A DNA stretch of 64,000 nucleotides, from contig DLHY01000078.1 in the NCBI GenBank assembly GCA_002483445.1, positions 78,663-142,662 of the forward strand. The letters are read 5' to 3'. Shown here one piece after another: positions 24,632 to 33,068 of the stretch. How positions within the stretch are numbered: the stretch's first letter is position 1; each line of letters opens with the position of its first letter. Below the pieces are notes generated by a model, which was not told where the DNA came from, did not search any database, and saw only the letters and a program-made list of their open reading frames with translations. The position numbers were made by a program, and so were the translations under genes. Source of the DNA: Blastocatellia bacterium UBA7656. Its GTDB lineage: Bacteria; Acidobacteriota; Blastocatellia; UBA7656.

Positions 24632-25957
24632 TCACTCCGCCTCTCCGCGTTGCATAGAGACGTTTCCCGCCCGACGTATGTCGTAAGCGGCTCCAACGAA
24701 CGTTTGCAGATAAGCAAGCGTCAGCACGCCGAGCAGGGCGAAAATGATAAGCTCGCGGCTTGACGAATGTGTCAGATAGATCGACGCAGCGATGGCCGCG
24801 ATCATAACCGCGACCGTTGCCGGATAGTAAACAGTTCGCTGCCGCAGGCTGAAGACGATGATGAAGCTCGCCACTGCCAGAAAAGTTCCCAGCGGATGCG
24901 GCCAGCCCAGCATCAATGCCAAAGAGAAATAATATGACGCGACCAGCCCGCGCACGAACTTCTGAAGCGTGAAATAGTTTTCATAGAAGAACGGAAAGAA
25001 TGCCGCAAGCGCCCCTCCGACAAGCAAAGGATTCATATCGCCCGCAGGGATTTCAATGGCGCGCGTGAGATGATAATGCCACGCCAGTATCAACCATATC
25101 GGCATGGAATTTCGCGCCCACTTCGCCAGACGGCTTGGCTTTATCAAAGCAAGATCAGCCATCAGATAAAGGAAATAAACAGCAGGCGCGATCCATACGC
25201 GCGGCGCGTGTTCCAAAAAAGCTGATCGCGCCAGAGTGATTATGGTCGCGACGAGGGCGGCGATGAGCGGCGACCATTCATAGCTGCGTATGTGCGAGGG
25301 CGGGCGAGTGTACCATTTTTCGATGCTGGCGTCTTCGCGCAGCGCGGCTGACAATGAGCGATTGATGGCCTCGGCCACTTTTTGCATAACCTCGCGATGA
25401 AACTCCTTGTCATCGCCTCGCTGTGCGCGATCTTCTTCCGGGATAACGATGGGAGGGTGATAGCGGACGATGATCTTCGCAGGCTTGGGCAGGAGCCGCC
25501 ACTTGGGCCATGCGCGCGATGCGCCTCCTATCGTGATGGGAACGATTGCCGCGCCTGTCTCGATAGCCATTCGCGCGACTCCTGTGCGAAGCTCGCCCAT
25601 AGGCCCCTGCTCAGATCGCTGACCTTCAGGAAATATGCCGAGCGCGAGTCCCTCGCGAAGCACGCGCACAGCTTCGCGATAAGCGGATTCGCCTTTGCCT
25701 TTTCTGATATCTACGGGAAACGCGCCGAGCTTTCGTATGAGCCATCCTAGCAGAGGGACTTTGAAGAGCGCGTCCCACGCCATGAAATAAATCGTCCTCT
25801 CGACCGGAAGCCCTACGAGAACGGGGTCGAGATAAGACGGATGATTGCCCGCTAAGATGGCCGCGCCTTCGCTGGGAATGTTTTCGATGCCGTAATACTC
25901 GACCGAAAAGAGCAGGCGAAACAGAGGCCGTCCGATGAGTTTCAGTAAGAAGTTCAT
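24632..25957 (-). CDS. plsC: 1-acylglycerol-3-phosphate acyltransferase (PlsC) with C-terminal membrane extension
   Basis: 441 residues. The acyltransferase domain spans about 1-215 with GNHPSYLDPV (catalytic His39-x4-Asp44), and FPEGQRSEQGPMGELRTGVARMA (FPEG at 109-112). It would add an acyl chain to lysophosphatidate in phospholipid synthesis. Beyond residue about 240 there are six to seven hydrophobic segments (SPLIAALVATIITLARSAFL, WIAPAVYFLYLMADLALI, IIFALLGVLTLAYLQTF) not found in ordinary PlsC. The role of this extension is unknown. It is followed at once by ppa. Confidence 0.88.
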   Translation of the reverse strand: MNFLLKLIGRPLFRLLFSVEYYGIENIPSEGAAILAGNHPSYLDPVLVGLPVERTIYFMAWDALFKVPLLGWLIRKLGAFPVDIRKGKGESAYREAVRVLREGLALGIFPEGQRSEQGPMGELRTGVARMAIETGAAIVPITIGGASRAWPKWRLLPKPAKIIVRYHPPIVIPEEDRAQRGDDKEFHREVMQKVAEAINRSLSAALREDASIEKWYTRPPSHIRSYEWSPLIAALVATIITLARSAFLEHAPRVWIAPAVYFLYLMADLALIKPSRLAKWARNSMPIWLILAWHYHLTRAIEIPAGDMNPLLVGGALAAFFPFFYENYFTLQKFVRGLVASYYFSLALMLGWPHPLGTFLAVASFIIVFSLRQRTVYYPATVAVMIAAIAASIYLTHSSSRELIIFALLGVLTLAYLQTFVGAAYDIRRAGNVSMQRGEAE

Positions 25958-26333
25958 AGCGCGATAAAGAGTCTTTGATTTTGCGGGCAGATACTAGCAG
26001 AAAATCATTGCCGGAGAAACTTCTCGTGCAAGTCCGTCGACGAGCGTCATTCCAAGATTGCGCGACACCCGTGCTGAACAATAGAGACAAGAACAGAACA
26101 GGTAGAGGGACATCCCTCTCGAACAAATCCAGACAAAACTGACAAAGCACAATTCGCCGAATTGCGCTCGCGGCAAACTGTCGCCTGTCGAACAACGTCT
26201 AGGCTGATCAATACAAGCTGCTTCGCGTTTGATATAGCTCAATCTGTCGGATTGAGTTTGCAACGAGCGGCAGCAAGTCAATTGTGTCAATGCTCAACTG
26301 CGCAAACGGTCTTGCGCACGAGGAGGAGTGTCT
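25958..26333. other. Divergent intergenic region with several short palindromes
   Basis: No gene is supported here. Four short stem-loops lie between plsC and the TonB gene: AGAGGGA/TCCCTCT (26104-26119), CAATTCG/CGAATTG (26150-26164), CTCAATC/GATTGAG (26238-26256) and TGCGCAA/TTGCGCA (26299-26318). The last ends two bases before the AGGAGG ribosome site (26321). The region must hold promoters for both genes; no clear -35/-10 pair was chosen. Confidence 0.5.
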
Positions 26334-27323
26334 ATGCAAAGGGATGCGCTTTTTCTGATATCGAATGAGCCTTCGCTCATCAAACGTCTCACTGATGAAT
26401 TCACGGAATCCTTACGCGAGTTTCTCCGCAATCCGCGAGCATTTATCTCAGTCGCTTTCAAAAGCGACCGAGATGATCGCCGAAAGAATCTTTTGAGATT
26501 CGGGCTTGCGACGGGAATCATTTTTTACGCGCTGGCATTTACCGCGATGCTCGTCTTCTGGGCGGCAAATCCGCCTGAGCAGCGGGAGGCACATCCAGGA
26601 AGCCGCAAAAATTCGGTAGCGCCTCCTTTTACTGTTCATGAAGTAGAGTTGCCAAAATCAAAAGAGAAATCAGGCGGCGGTGGCGGTGGCGGCAACCAGG
26701 AGAAGACGCCTGCTACTGTTGGCGAGTTGCCGCCTTTTTCTTTGCGACAGCCTAAGAATGAGCCGACGACGAAACCGCAACTTACGCCGCCGCTGTTTCC
26801 CATTCAACCGAATGTGATGGTCGATCCAAGTCTTCAACCCCGTCGAGATGAGCTTGCGCCGATGGGTGTGCCTGGTGGCGCTGACGGGCCGCCTTCAGAC
26901 GGGCCGGGTCACAATGGCGGAATAGGTGACGGCGAGAAAGGCGGCGTCGGAGATGGCGATGGCCTAGGTGTTGGTCAAGGCTATCGTATGGGAATCGGTG
27001 GCAAAGAATATGGGCCGGGAGGTGATCCGCGCGCAGGAAGATCGCAGCAGAAAGTCGATTCCGTGCCGGTCGCGCTCAATCGCCCTCGACCCAACTACAC
27101 GGAAGAGGCGCGCAAAAATAAAGTGCAGGGAACTGCGCGCGTCTATGCGCTTGTAGGAAGCGACGGAATAGTGAAACAGGTCAGAGTTATCCGTGGGCTT
27201 TCCGACGGTCTCAGTGAAGAAGCCATCCGCGCCGCGATGCAGATGCGCTTCCGCCCTGCGATCAGAAACAATCAGCGGGTCGATTACTGGGTGACTATCG
27301 ACATCGAATTCAATTTGCGGTGA
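26334..27323 (+). CDS. tonB: TonB-like energy transducer
   Basis: 329 residues from ATG 26334, placed seven bases after AGGAGGA; a GTG six bases earlier is too close to that site. About 55 cytoplasmic residues precede one membrane helix (LATGIIFYALAFTAMLVFWA). The periplasmic part is Gly- and Pro-rich (GGGGGGGNQEK, then GGADGPPSDGPGHNGG). The C-terminal domain is TonB_C (RPNYTEEARKNKVQGTARVYALVGSDGIVKQVRVIRGL ... MRFRPAIRNNQRVDYWVTIDIEFNLR). Such proteins pass proton-motive energy to outer-membrane receptors. The cytoplasmic N-terminal stretch is longer than in E. coli TonB. No ExbB or ExbD gene is nearby. Its stop is followed at once by a heptamer repeat array. Confidence 0.9.
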   Translation: MQRDALFLISNEPSLIKRLTDEFTESLREFLRNPRAFISVAFKSDRDDRRKNLLRFGLATGIIFYALAFTAMLVFWAANPPEQREAHPGSRKNSVAPPFTVHEVELPKSKEKSGGGGGGGNQEKTPATVGELPPFSLRQPKNEPTTKPQLTPPLFPIQPNVMVDPSLQPRRDELAPMGVPGGADGPPSDGPGHNGGIGDGEKGGVGDGDGLGVGQGYRMGIGGKEYGPGGDPRAGRSQQKVDSVPVALNRPRPNYTEEARKNKVQGTARVYALVGSDGIVKQVRVIRGLSDGLSEEAIRAAMQMRFRPAIRNNQRVDYWVTIDIEFNLR

Positions 27324-27324
27324 A

Positions 27325-27355
27325 CAGTTTTCAGTTTTCGGTTTTCAGTTTTCAG
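27325..27355. repeat. Heptamer tandem repeat, CAGTTTT type
   Basis: Four copies of CAGTTTT (the third is CGGTTTT) and a partial CAG, starting two bases after the tonB stop codon. The same heptamer recurs at 45004-45031 (as the complement) and at 53314-53343. Confidence 0.9.
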
Positions 27356-27365
27356 CAAGAAAAAT

Positions 27366-27403
27366 GCAGGTGCGCAAGAGTCAATGAATCTCTGCGCGCC
27401 TGC
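27366..27403. other. Stem-loop between converging tonB and uppS genes
   Basis: GCAGGTGCGCA (27366-27376) pairs with TGCGCGCCTGC (27393-27403), with one G-U pair and a 16-base loop. It lies between two heptamer arrays at the junction of convergent genes and may terminate either; no T tract. Confidence 0.5.
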
Positions 27404-27416
27404 TGGTAAAGTCGAA

Positions 27417-28244
27417 TCATTCCGACTTCTGACTCCTGACTTCTGACTCCTGACTTCTGACAACTGACAACTGCCTTACGCCGCCGAATCTGCGGTCGCG
27501 CTTCTGGTACTCGATCAGAGCCGCGAGCAGGGATTGGTCGTCGAAGTCGGGCCAGAGAGTTTCGGTCACATAGATTTCGGCGTAGGCGATTTGCCAGATC
27601 AGAAAATTGCTCACTCGCATTTCGCCGCTCGTGCGTATCAAAAGATCGGGATCGGGGATCGCGCTGGTGTAGAGCTTCTTTGCTATCATCTCTTCATCTA
27701 TGCGATCAGGATTGAGTCGCCCTGTGGCGACTTCCCATCCTATCCGGCGAAAGGCGTCTATCAGTTCAGCGCGCCCGCCGTAGTTGAGAGCTATGTTCAA
27801 ACTCAGCCCGGTGTTTGCGGCGGTCGCTTCTTCCGCCTTGCGAATTTCTTCGAGTACCAGCGAATCAAGCCCTTCGGTTCGCCCGATCATGCGAAAGCGA
27901 ATGTTGTTCTTCTGTAACGTGGCAAGCTCTTTTCGCAGGAATTTTTTCAAGAGCGACATCAGCGCGCTGACTTCCGTTTGAGGCCGCTTCCAGTTTTCAG
28001 TTGAGAATGCGTAAAGCGTCAGGTGCGAGAGACCCAGTCGCGCCGCCGACTCGACGGTTCTTCTCACGGCTGTTGCGCCTGCGCGATGGCCCGCCACTCG
28101 CGGGAGATTTCTTCTTGCGGCCCAGCGACCGTTGCCGTCCATTATGATGGCAACATGCGCGGGCAGTCGCGCAGGGTCGAGTTGTGAGAGGAGAAATTCT
28201 TCTCTCGATTGATCCGCCGTTTTGTTGATTCTTCGCATGACCAT
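27417..28244 (-). CDS. uppS: Isoprenyl transferase (undecaprenyl diphosphate synthase) with repeat-derived tail
   Basis: 275 residues from ATG 28244; GGAG lies ten bases before it, and ATG 28238 is an alternative. HVAIIMDGNGRWAARRNLPRVAGHRAG carries the catalytic Asp. LTLYAFSTENWKRP, LNIALNYGGRAEL, DPDLLIRTSGEMRVSNFLIWQIAYAEIYVT and YQKRDRRFGG complete the cis-prenyltransferase fold. It makes the C55 carrier for cell-wall and O-antigen synthesis. Normal enzymes end near RRFGG; here about 18 residues follow, encoded by the heptamer array at 27424-27472 and ending VRSQESEVRSQKSE, the same tail as on the protein at 36709. Confidence 0.95.
   Translation of the reverse strand: MVMRRINKTADQSREEFLLSQLDPARLPAHVAIIMDGNGRWAARRNLPRVAGHRAGATAVRRTVESAARLGLSHLTLYAFSTENWKRPQTEVSALMSLLKKFLRKELATLQKNNIRFRMIGRTEGLDSLVLEEIRKAEEATAANTGLSLNIALNYGGRAELIDAFRRIGWEVATGRLNPDRIDEEMIAKKLYTSAIPDPDLLIRTSGEMRVSNFLIWQIAYAEIYVTETLWPDFDDQSLLAALIEYQKRDRRFGGVRQLSVVRSQESEVRSQKSE
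27424..27472. repeat. Heptamer tandem repeat, GACTTCT/GACTCCT type, inside the uppS 3' end
   Basis: Seven units: GACTTCT and GACTCCT alternate five times, then GACAACT twice. On the minus strand this is AGAAGTC/AGGAGTC. It supplies the last codons of uppS and its order of units matches the array at 37405-37439. Confidence 0.93.
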
Positions 28245-28644
28245 TCGGTTATCGCTCCGATGAAAATTCAAGAGTGTCCGGGACGCCTGCTGTGGGCGGC
28301 TGGTAAAGCGGTTCCCATCTGTGACGGCGACCGAACCTCAATCGCAATCTGAGACGCCATCTCCTGCCGCGCTCGGTTCTTTCTTCATTGATTTCTATGA
28401 CCAGAACGATCATCGCAAGGGATGTTAGCCCGATGATGGATAAAAAAAATGAGGCGAGAGTGAGAAAGTTGTGAGAGAGCCGATTTTATTGGCAGTTTGG
28501 TTCGAGGATAGTTTTAGCGCGCGATTTTCAGCCAACAGGGCACGGATGTAATGAGTCGGTTTAGGGTAGGGAAAAATGAGATGGCATCTTCTCTCATTAA
28601 CACCCTGCTTTAGCTGGGTGAATCACGACCGGATGAATGCCTTT

Positions 28645-28688
28645 AACCGTTTCAACGGTTTTGCCTCTCGAAAACGGTTGAAACCGTT
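28645..28688. repeat. Pair of AACCGTT hairpins in opposite order
   Basis: AACCGTT-TC-AACGGTT (28645-28660) and, 12 bases on, AACGGTT-GA-AACCGTT (28673-28688). Each folds by itself with only a two-base centre, and TTTTG/GAAAA between them are partly complementary. The symmetric arrangement suggests a protein-binding site or a small repeat element rather than a terminator. Confidence 0.6.
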
Positions 28689-28748
28689 GGGGAGATCATC
28701 GCGCCGCTTCGCACATCGATTCATCGATGTGTTAATGAGAGGTTTTAC

Positions 28749-28778
28749 ACGCGGATGCAATGCGTTTACTATCCGCGT
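28749..28778 (-). terminator. Hairpin downstream of the hydrolase gene
   Basis: ACGCGGAT (28749-28756) pairs with ATCCGCGT (28771-28778) over 14 bases, about 20 bases past the alpha/beta hydrolase stop on the minus strand. Only a short GTAAAA follows, so termination is uncertain. Confidence 0.5.
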
Positions 28779-28797
28779 CCTCTTTATTCGGAATCGC

Positions 28798-29637
28798 TCA
28801 CCCGAAAAAATCTGTCAGCGACCGGACGAACTCATCTTCCTTCTCGAACATCATCAGGTGTCCGCACTCGCTGATCTTCACCACCCGCGAGTCTTTAATA
28901 TGACGCGCCCACTCTTCCGCATAAGCAGTCGGAACCAGCTTGTCATCATCGCCCCAAAGTATGAGCGTCGGCGACTTGATCCGCTTCAGCCTTCGCGCGA
29001 GTTTCGGATTATGACAAAACGGATTCCACGCCAATCGCGCCGTCGCTGCCATACCTTTGTAGGCTTCGGCCTTCATATCGTCGTCGGCTTCATCAGGCAC
29101 GAGCATACGCGCAAGCGCGGATTCAGGATCATGAAAGTTCGTCGCCCGCAGCTTTTCTATATTGAGGAGCAAAGCGAAAAGATCAGTAACCGGATGCTCG
29201 TCCATCCATAATCCTACGGGAGCCGCAAGCGCGAGCCGATGGACTCGATCAGGGTAGCGGGTCGCAAACTCAGCCGCTATCCATCCGCCAAGTGAGACGC
29301 CTGCAATGTTGACCTCCTTGAGTCCGAGATAATCCATAAGGTCGAGGTAATGAAAGATCATGTCTTCCATCGAATCGATATCTTCGATGCCTTCCGTCTG
29401 GGCGAATCCGGGATGGGCGGGCGCGATGACTCGATATTTTTCGGAGAGCTTCTGATGAAAAGGCATCCACAGATTTTCGCCGTAAGCCGAATGCAGATAA
29501 AGCAGAGGCTCCCCCTCGCCGCCTTCCATCAACTGAACCTTGCGACCGTTGATATCTACGACGCGGAGGCGATCCAGTGTGGCTTCGTACCATTTGACCT
29601 TGAGCGCGTACTGAATGGATTTAAGCTTGTCTAACAT
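28798..29637 (-). CDS. Alpha/beta hydrolase
   Basis: 279 residues. Oxyanion region PLLYLHSAYGENLWMPF; nucleophile elbow VNIAGVSLGGWIAAEFA (Ser in GVSLGG); acid in SPTLILWGDDDKLVPTAYAEEW; base in SECGHLMMFEKEDEF. A cap domain lies between about 140 and 200. The substrate is unknown. It overlaps the end of the upstream luciferase-like gene by 17 bases, so the pair is cotranscribed and coupled. Such pairs often break down lipophilic or aromatic compounds, the hydrolase acting on the oxidised product; this is inference. Confidence 0.9.
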   Translation of the reverse strand: MLDKLKSIQYALKVKWYEATLDRLRVVDINGRKVQLMEGGEGEPLLYLHSAYGENLWMPFHQKLSEKYRVIAPAHPGFAQTEGIEDIDSMEDMIFHYLDLMDYLGLKEVNIAGVSLGGWIAAEFATRYPDRVHRLALAAPVGLWMDEHPVTDLFALLLNIEKLRATNFHDPESALARMLVPDEADDDMKAEAYKGMAATARLAWNPFCHNPKLARRLKRIKSPTLILWGDDDKLVPTAYAEEWARHIKDSRVVKISECGHLMMFEKEDEFVRSLTDFFG

Positions 29638-30754
29638 AAGGCATCACCTCCTCGGCGAACATTTTCATGCTGCGGCGCGCTATCTCATGCGGCAGAGTTC
29701 CGATCTGCGGCGAAGTCAGAATGTTGCCCACGCCGAGATGTTTCTGATAGTAGCTCAACTTGTCGCGAACCGTTGCAGGGCTTCCGACTATCGCGTAGAC
29801 GCCTTTTTCGATCTCATCCCAGGTCTCAATCGAATGCAGAAACTTGCCACGGTTCTTGTCAATCGCGAGCGCGGACTTGACCGACGTATAACCGGGCGGC
29901 GAAATGGTGATTCCCAGGAGCAATTTTTTAGCGAAGTACCACAGCGCGGGTTCAAATTCCTTTCGAGCCTGCTCATCGGTTTCAGCGACGTGAACGGGAA
30001 CTATCCATCCCATCTGTTCAGGGTCAGGCTCATAGCCTTCGCGATTGCAGCAATCGCGAAAAGTATCGAATGTGCGCTTGAAGACATCGATGTGAAAGTA
30101 AGGTATGCCCATGTATGCGTAGCGACGTTTTGCGACGAACTCCATCGTCTCGATTGATCCGACGCCGGGAATCCATATCTGCGGATGCGGCTGCTGAATC
30201 GGTCTGGGCCAGGGATTGACGTAGTTGAGATGGTAGTGCTTTGAAAAGTATCTGAAAGGCCCCGGCTCAGTCCAAGCGCGAATGATGAGGTCGTGAGCTT
30301 CGCGAAACATCTCACGGGCGTGAGTCGGATTGATGCCGTAGGAGTAATACTCAGGCCCGCCTCCGACGACGAATCCGGCGATGAGCCTGCCGCCCGATAT
30401 GCAATCGAGCATAGCGAACTCTTCGGCCACGCGGGTGGGAGGATTATAGAGCGGCAGCGCATTGCCTATGACTGCGATTTTGACGTTACGGGTTTGTCGG
30501 GCGAGTATCGAGGCGATGAGATTGGGCGAAGGCATCAATCCGTAAGCATTCTGGTGATGCTCATTGACGCACACGCCGTCGAATCCAAGCTCATCGGCAT
30601 AGACGAGCGTATCGATATATTCGTTGTAGAGGCGACCGCCTTTTTCGGGATCGAACAAGGTGTTGGGCGCCCATATCCACGCCGAGTCATATTTTTTTTC
30701 GAAGTCCGAGGGCAGGTCTTGCCATGCCATGAGGTGAAAGAAAAAGAATTTCAT
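29621..30754 (-). CDS. LLM-class flavin-dependent oxidoreductase (luciferase-like monooxygenase)
   Basis: 377 residues from ATG 30754, preceded by GGAGGGG; the frame extends 14 codons further but without a site. TIM-barrel features: MKFFFFHLMAW, LVYADELGFDGVCVNEHHQNAYGLMPSPNLIASILARQT, NALPLYNPPTRVAEEFAMLDCISGGRLIAGFVVGGG (substrate and FMN binding), and a late region VGSPATVRDKLSYYQKHLGVGNIL. Members use reduced flavin from a partner to oxidise a small molecule. The gene is the first of a two-gene operon with an alpha/beta hydrolase. Substrate not predictable. Confidence 0.92.
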   Translation of the reverse strand: MKFFFFHLMAWQDLPSDFEKKYDSAWIWAPNTLFDPEKGGRLYNEYIDTLVYADELGFDGVCVNEHHQNAYGLMPSPNLIASILARQTRNVKIAVIGNALPLYNPPTRVAEEFAMLDCISGGRLIAGFVVGGGPEYYSYGINPTHAREMFREAHDLIIRAWTEPGPFRYFSKHYHLNYVNPWPRPIQQPHPQIWIPGVGSIETMEFVAKRRYAYMGIPYFHIDVFKRTFDTFRDCCNREGYEPDPEQMGWIVPVHVAETDEQARKEFEPALWYFAKKLLLGITISPPGYTSVKSALAIDKNRGKFLHSIETWDEIEKGVYAIVGSPATVRDKLSYYQKHLGVGNILTSPQIGTLPHEIARRSMKMFAEEVMPYVRQA

Positions 30755-30915
30755 CCGTCGCCCCTCCGTGATTGTATGAGTAAGGCAATCCGTCAAATCG
30801 CGATTGATCGCTTGTTTTTACGCACGGCGCGACGTGTCGGATTTCAGCGGGCGTGATGATATACCATCGAAGCGCGCCGCTCAAGCTGGGGGAAAATTGG
30901 CGGGGTAGATGGTAT

Positions 30916-30973
30916 AGATGTCAGATGCCAGATGTTAGTGAGGGGAGATGCTGACATCTGGCCTCTAACATCT
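30916..30973. repeat. Heptamer/inverted repeat element, AGATGTC type
   Basis: AGATGTC AGATGCC AGATGTT is followed by AGTGAGGGGAGATGCTGACATCTG and the partly complementary CCTCTAACATCT (30962-30973). A near-identical element lies at 34842-34903; both end in TATTCCG just after. Confidence 0.85.
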
Positions 30974-31047
30974 ATTCCGACGCGACGCGGAGAAGGCCAG
31001 GTGAAGAGGAACGAAATAAAATCCCATGTCGAATGTGGAAAATGTCC

Positions 31048-31120
31048 GACAAGCTGCCAGCTTGTCGTGGAGTGCGAAAAGCTTCGGCGGCGGGAAACAC
31101 CGACAAGCTGGCAGATTGTC
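31048..31120. repeat. REP-like palindrome pair, GACAAGCT-GCC-AGCTTGTC
   Basis: A 19-base palindrome (31048-31066; arms GACAAGCT/AGCTTGTC) and a second, slightly degenerate one (31102-31120) lie head to head. The outer flanks also pair (ATGTCCGACAA with TTGTCCGACAT), giving a long imperfect stem of about 26 bp. A related palindrome is at 35870-35890. This resembles REP/BIME-type intergenic repeats. Confidence 0.75.
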
Positions 31121-31285
31121 CGACATCGCGCAGCGCATCTTCAGGCTGACCGGATTCACCTCCAGCATCGCTTGTCACAGCGCCCCAAATCAGGCTTGAG
31201 ATACATGGCATGATATTTCCTTCCGCTTCCCCAGAAAGATGATTCTCAAGTCTCTGTGTCTTCAGTTGAGTCGCACGGCTTTTAT

Positions 31286-31317
31286 GTGCGGTAGCGCACC
31301 TAATATTATGCTATATT
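31286..31317 (+). promoter_or_regulatory. Crp/Fnr-type palindrome overlapping a promoter
   Basis: GTGCG-GTAG-CGCAC (31286-31299) is a perfect five-base-arm palindrome. A -10-like TATATT follows at 31312-31317, which puts the palindrome across the -35 position. The exact reverse complement of the 14-mer occurs at 33069-33082. It is a likely operator of the adjacent Crp/Fnr regulators, perhaps autoregulatory. Confidence 0.55.
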
Positions 31318-31451
31318 CTTCGGGCATTATTCGCTTTGCGACTGTTCCTGAAAGACTCGTCTTGCAGTGTGCGGACAGGACTCAAAGCCAATGGCGCTTC
31401 TTACAGAATCTGTTGTTTTTTCTCGACACGACTGAACTGAGGAGAATCGCT

Positions 31452-32162
31452 ATGCCAGCGCAGGAACCCGGAAATCTCATCGAAAATCGCCTCCTGGCTG
31501 CTCTGCCTGCCGAGGAGTATAACTGCATTCTTCCTCATCTGGAACACGTCACCTTTTCGCTCGGCGAGTCTGTCTACGAATCAGGCAAACAACTGAAGCA
31601 CGTTTATTTCCCCACTACCTCCATAGTCTCGTTGCTCTACACTATGGAAAACGGCGCGTCCGCCGAGATAGGAGTGGTCGGCAACGAAGGCGTGGTAGGC
31701 GTTGCGCTGTTTATGGGAGGCGACACCACTCCCAACCGCGCTATCGTGCAGAGCGCAGGCGATGCCTTCAGCATGAAGGCCAGGGCGCTCAGGGATGAGT
31801 TCATACGAGCCAGACAGTTTCAACTTTCCCTGCTGCGCTATACCCAGGCGCTCATCACCCAGATTTCACAGACAGCCGTCTGCAATCGTCTCCACACGAT
31901 AGAAGAGCAACTCTGCCGCTGGCTGCTGTTAAGCCACGACCGTTTGCAGTCAGACGAATTGAAGATGACTCAGGAACTCATCGCCAATATGCTGGGGGTG
32001 CGGCGCGAAGGCGTCACCAACGCGGCCGGTCGCCTCCAAACAGCCGGACTTATCAAGTACACTCGCGGCCTCATCACGATTCTTGACCGGAAGGGACTGG
32101 AAGCAACCGTCTGCGAGTGTTACAGGGTGGTCAAAGCCGAGTATGATCGTCTGCTTGGCTAG
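31452..32162 (+). CDS. Crp/Fnr family transcriptional regulator (first of a tandem pair)
   Basis: 236 residues from ATG 31452 (GAGGAG upstream); the frame extends to 31239 through leader DNA. The cyclic-nucleotide-type effector domain spans about 10-130 (ENRLLAALPAEEYNCILPHLEHVTFSLGESVYESGKQLKHVYFPTTSIVSLLY, EIGVVGNEGVVGV). A C-terminal winged helix follows (MTQELIANMLGVRREGVTNAAGRLQTAGLIKYTRGLITIL). It lacks the Fnr iron-sulfur Cys cluster at the N-terminus. The effector is unknown. The next gene is a clear paralog, and the two 5' leaders are similar too, so a tandem duplication including leader is likely. Confidence 0.92.
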   Translation: MPAQEPGNLIENRLLAALPAEEYNCILPHLEHVTFSLGESVYESGKQLKHVYFPTTSIVSLLYTMENGASAEIGVVGNEGVVGVALFMGGDTTPNRAIVQSAGDAFSMKARALRDEFIRARQFQLSLLRYTQALITQISQTAVCNRLHTIEEQLCRWLLLSHDRLQSDELKMTQELIANMLGVRREGVTNAAGRLQTAGLIKYTRGLITILDRKGLEATVCECYRVVKAEYDRLLG

Positions 32163-32335
32163 TGATGGCTTTTGTATATGCGCCCTCGCGCTACAGCCAT
32201 CCTGCTGATAGAGTATCCGCGAAAGTTCTTTAGACAACACACCTCTCGACATCAGGAACAGGTCTTGTGCAGTCGGACTTACTCCTTGTGCCGTCTGTTG
32301 TTTTTCTAAACATGACTGGAGCAAGGAGGCATACT

Positions 32336-33052
32336 GTGACCATTTCCAATCAACCCCGCGCCCGGATTGAAAACCGTCTTCTCGCAGCCCTGCCAAAAAA
32401 AGACTATAACCGTCTCGTTCCTCATCTTCAGCGCGTCCATCTGCCCTTCGAAGAGGTTCTCTACGAACCCGGCGATACGATTCAATACGTCTATTTCCCT
32501 AATGATTCAATCGTATCTTTGCTCTCCACTGTTGAAGACCGCTCGACTCTCGAAGTGGGCATCATAGGCAATGAAGGAATGGTTGGCGTCTCCGTTCTAC
32601 TCGGAGTGAAAACTTCGCCAAATCGCGCCCTCGTGCAGGGAGAAGGCAGCGCGATGAGAATGAAGTCTGCATTGCTTCGCAAAGAGGCCAGCGCCAACGG
32701 TTCGCTGCACAGATTGCTCAACCGCGATATCCACGCCTTGATGACGCAGATATCTCAATCGGCTGCCTGTAACCGTTTCCATCAGGTAGAAGCGCGACTC
32801 GCTCGCTGGTTGCTGATGACACACGACCGCATAGGATCAGACGAGTTTCGACTCACGCAGGGGTTCCTCTCCGATATGCTCGGAGTGCGGCGCGAAGGCG
32901 TCACCAACGCTGCCAGTTCACTTCAGCGAAACAAACTCCTTACTTATAGTCGCGGTCATCTCACCGTACTCAATCGAGCAGGGCTGGAAGCCGTAGCCTG
33001 CAAGTGCTACAGGATTATCAAAGCCGAGTACGACAGCTTTCTCGGCGCTTAG
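32336..33052 (+). CDS. Crp/Fnr family transcriptional regulator (second of a tandem pair)
   Basis: 238 residues from GTG 32336; AAGGAGG (32323-32329) lies six bases before it. It follows the first copy closely in sequence: ENRLLAALPKKDYNRLVPHLQRVHLPFEEVLYEPGDTIQYVYFPNDSIVSLL, EVGIIGNEGMVGVSVLLG, then MLGVRREGVTNAASSLQRNKLLTYSRGHLTVLNRAGLEAVACKCYRIIKAEYD. The recognition helix (GVRREGVTNAA) is identical, so both probably bind the same DNA site, while the effector pockets differ. Signals may thus be integrated on one operator; this is inference. Confidence 0.92.
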   Translation: MTISNQPRARIENRLLAALPKKDYNRLVPHLQRVHLPFEEVLYEPGDTIQYVYFPNDSIVSLLSTVEDRSTLEVGIIGNEGMVGVSVLLGVKTSPNRALVQGEGSAMRMKSALLRKEASANGSLHRLLNRDIHALMTQISQSAACNRFHQVEARLARWLLMTHDRIGSDEFRLTQGFLSDMLGVRREGVTNAASSLQRNKLLTYSRGHLTVLNRAGLEAVACKCYRIIKAEYDSFLGA

Positions 33053-33068
33053 GGTAATCATCTCCTAT

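Larger units (their letters stand above)
28245..28797. other. Intergenic region with paired hairpins
   Basis: About 550 bases between divergently placed ends, without a supported gene; the open frame at 28576 lacks a ribosome site and mostly runs antisense to the hydrolase. Contains the AACCGTT hairpin pair (28645-28688) and the stem at 28749-28778. The upstream part (28245-28450) should hold the uppS promoter. Confidence 0.5.
30755..31451. other. Intergenic region rich in inverted repeats
   Basis: About 700 bases with no supported gene. It contains the AGATGTC-type repeat element (30916-30973), the GACAAGCT palindromes (31048-31120) and the Crp-type palindrome with a possible promoter (31286-31317). 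Promoters for the divergent luciferase-like and Crp/Fnr genes must lie here. Confidence 0.55.

Noticed and set aside
28576..29211. 211-codon plus-strand open frame opposite the alpha/beta hydrolase
   Set aside because: Mostly antisense to the hydrolase, basic and low in motifs, no Shine-Dalgarno site.
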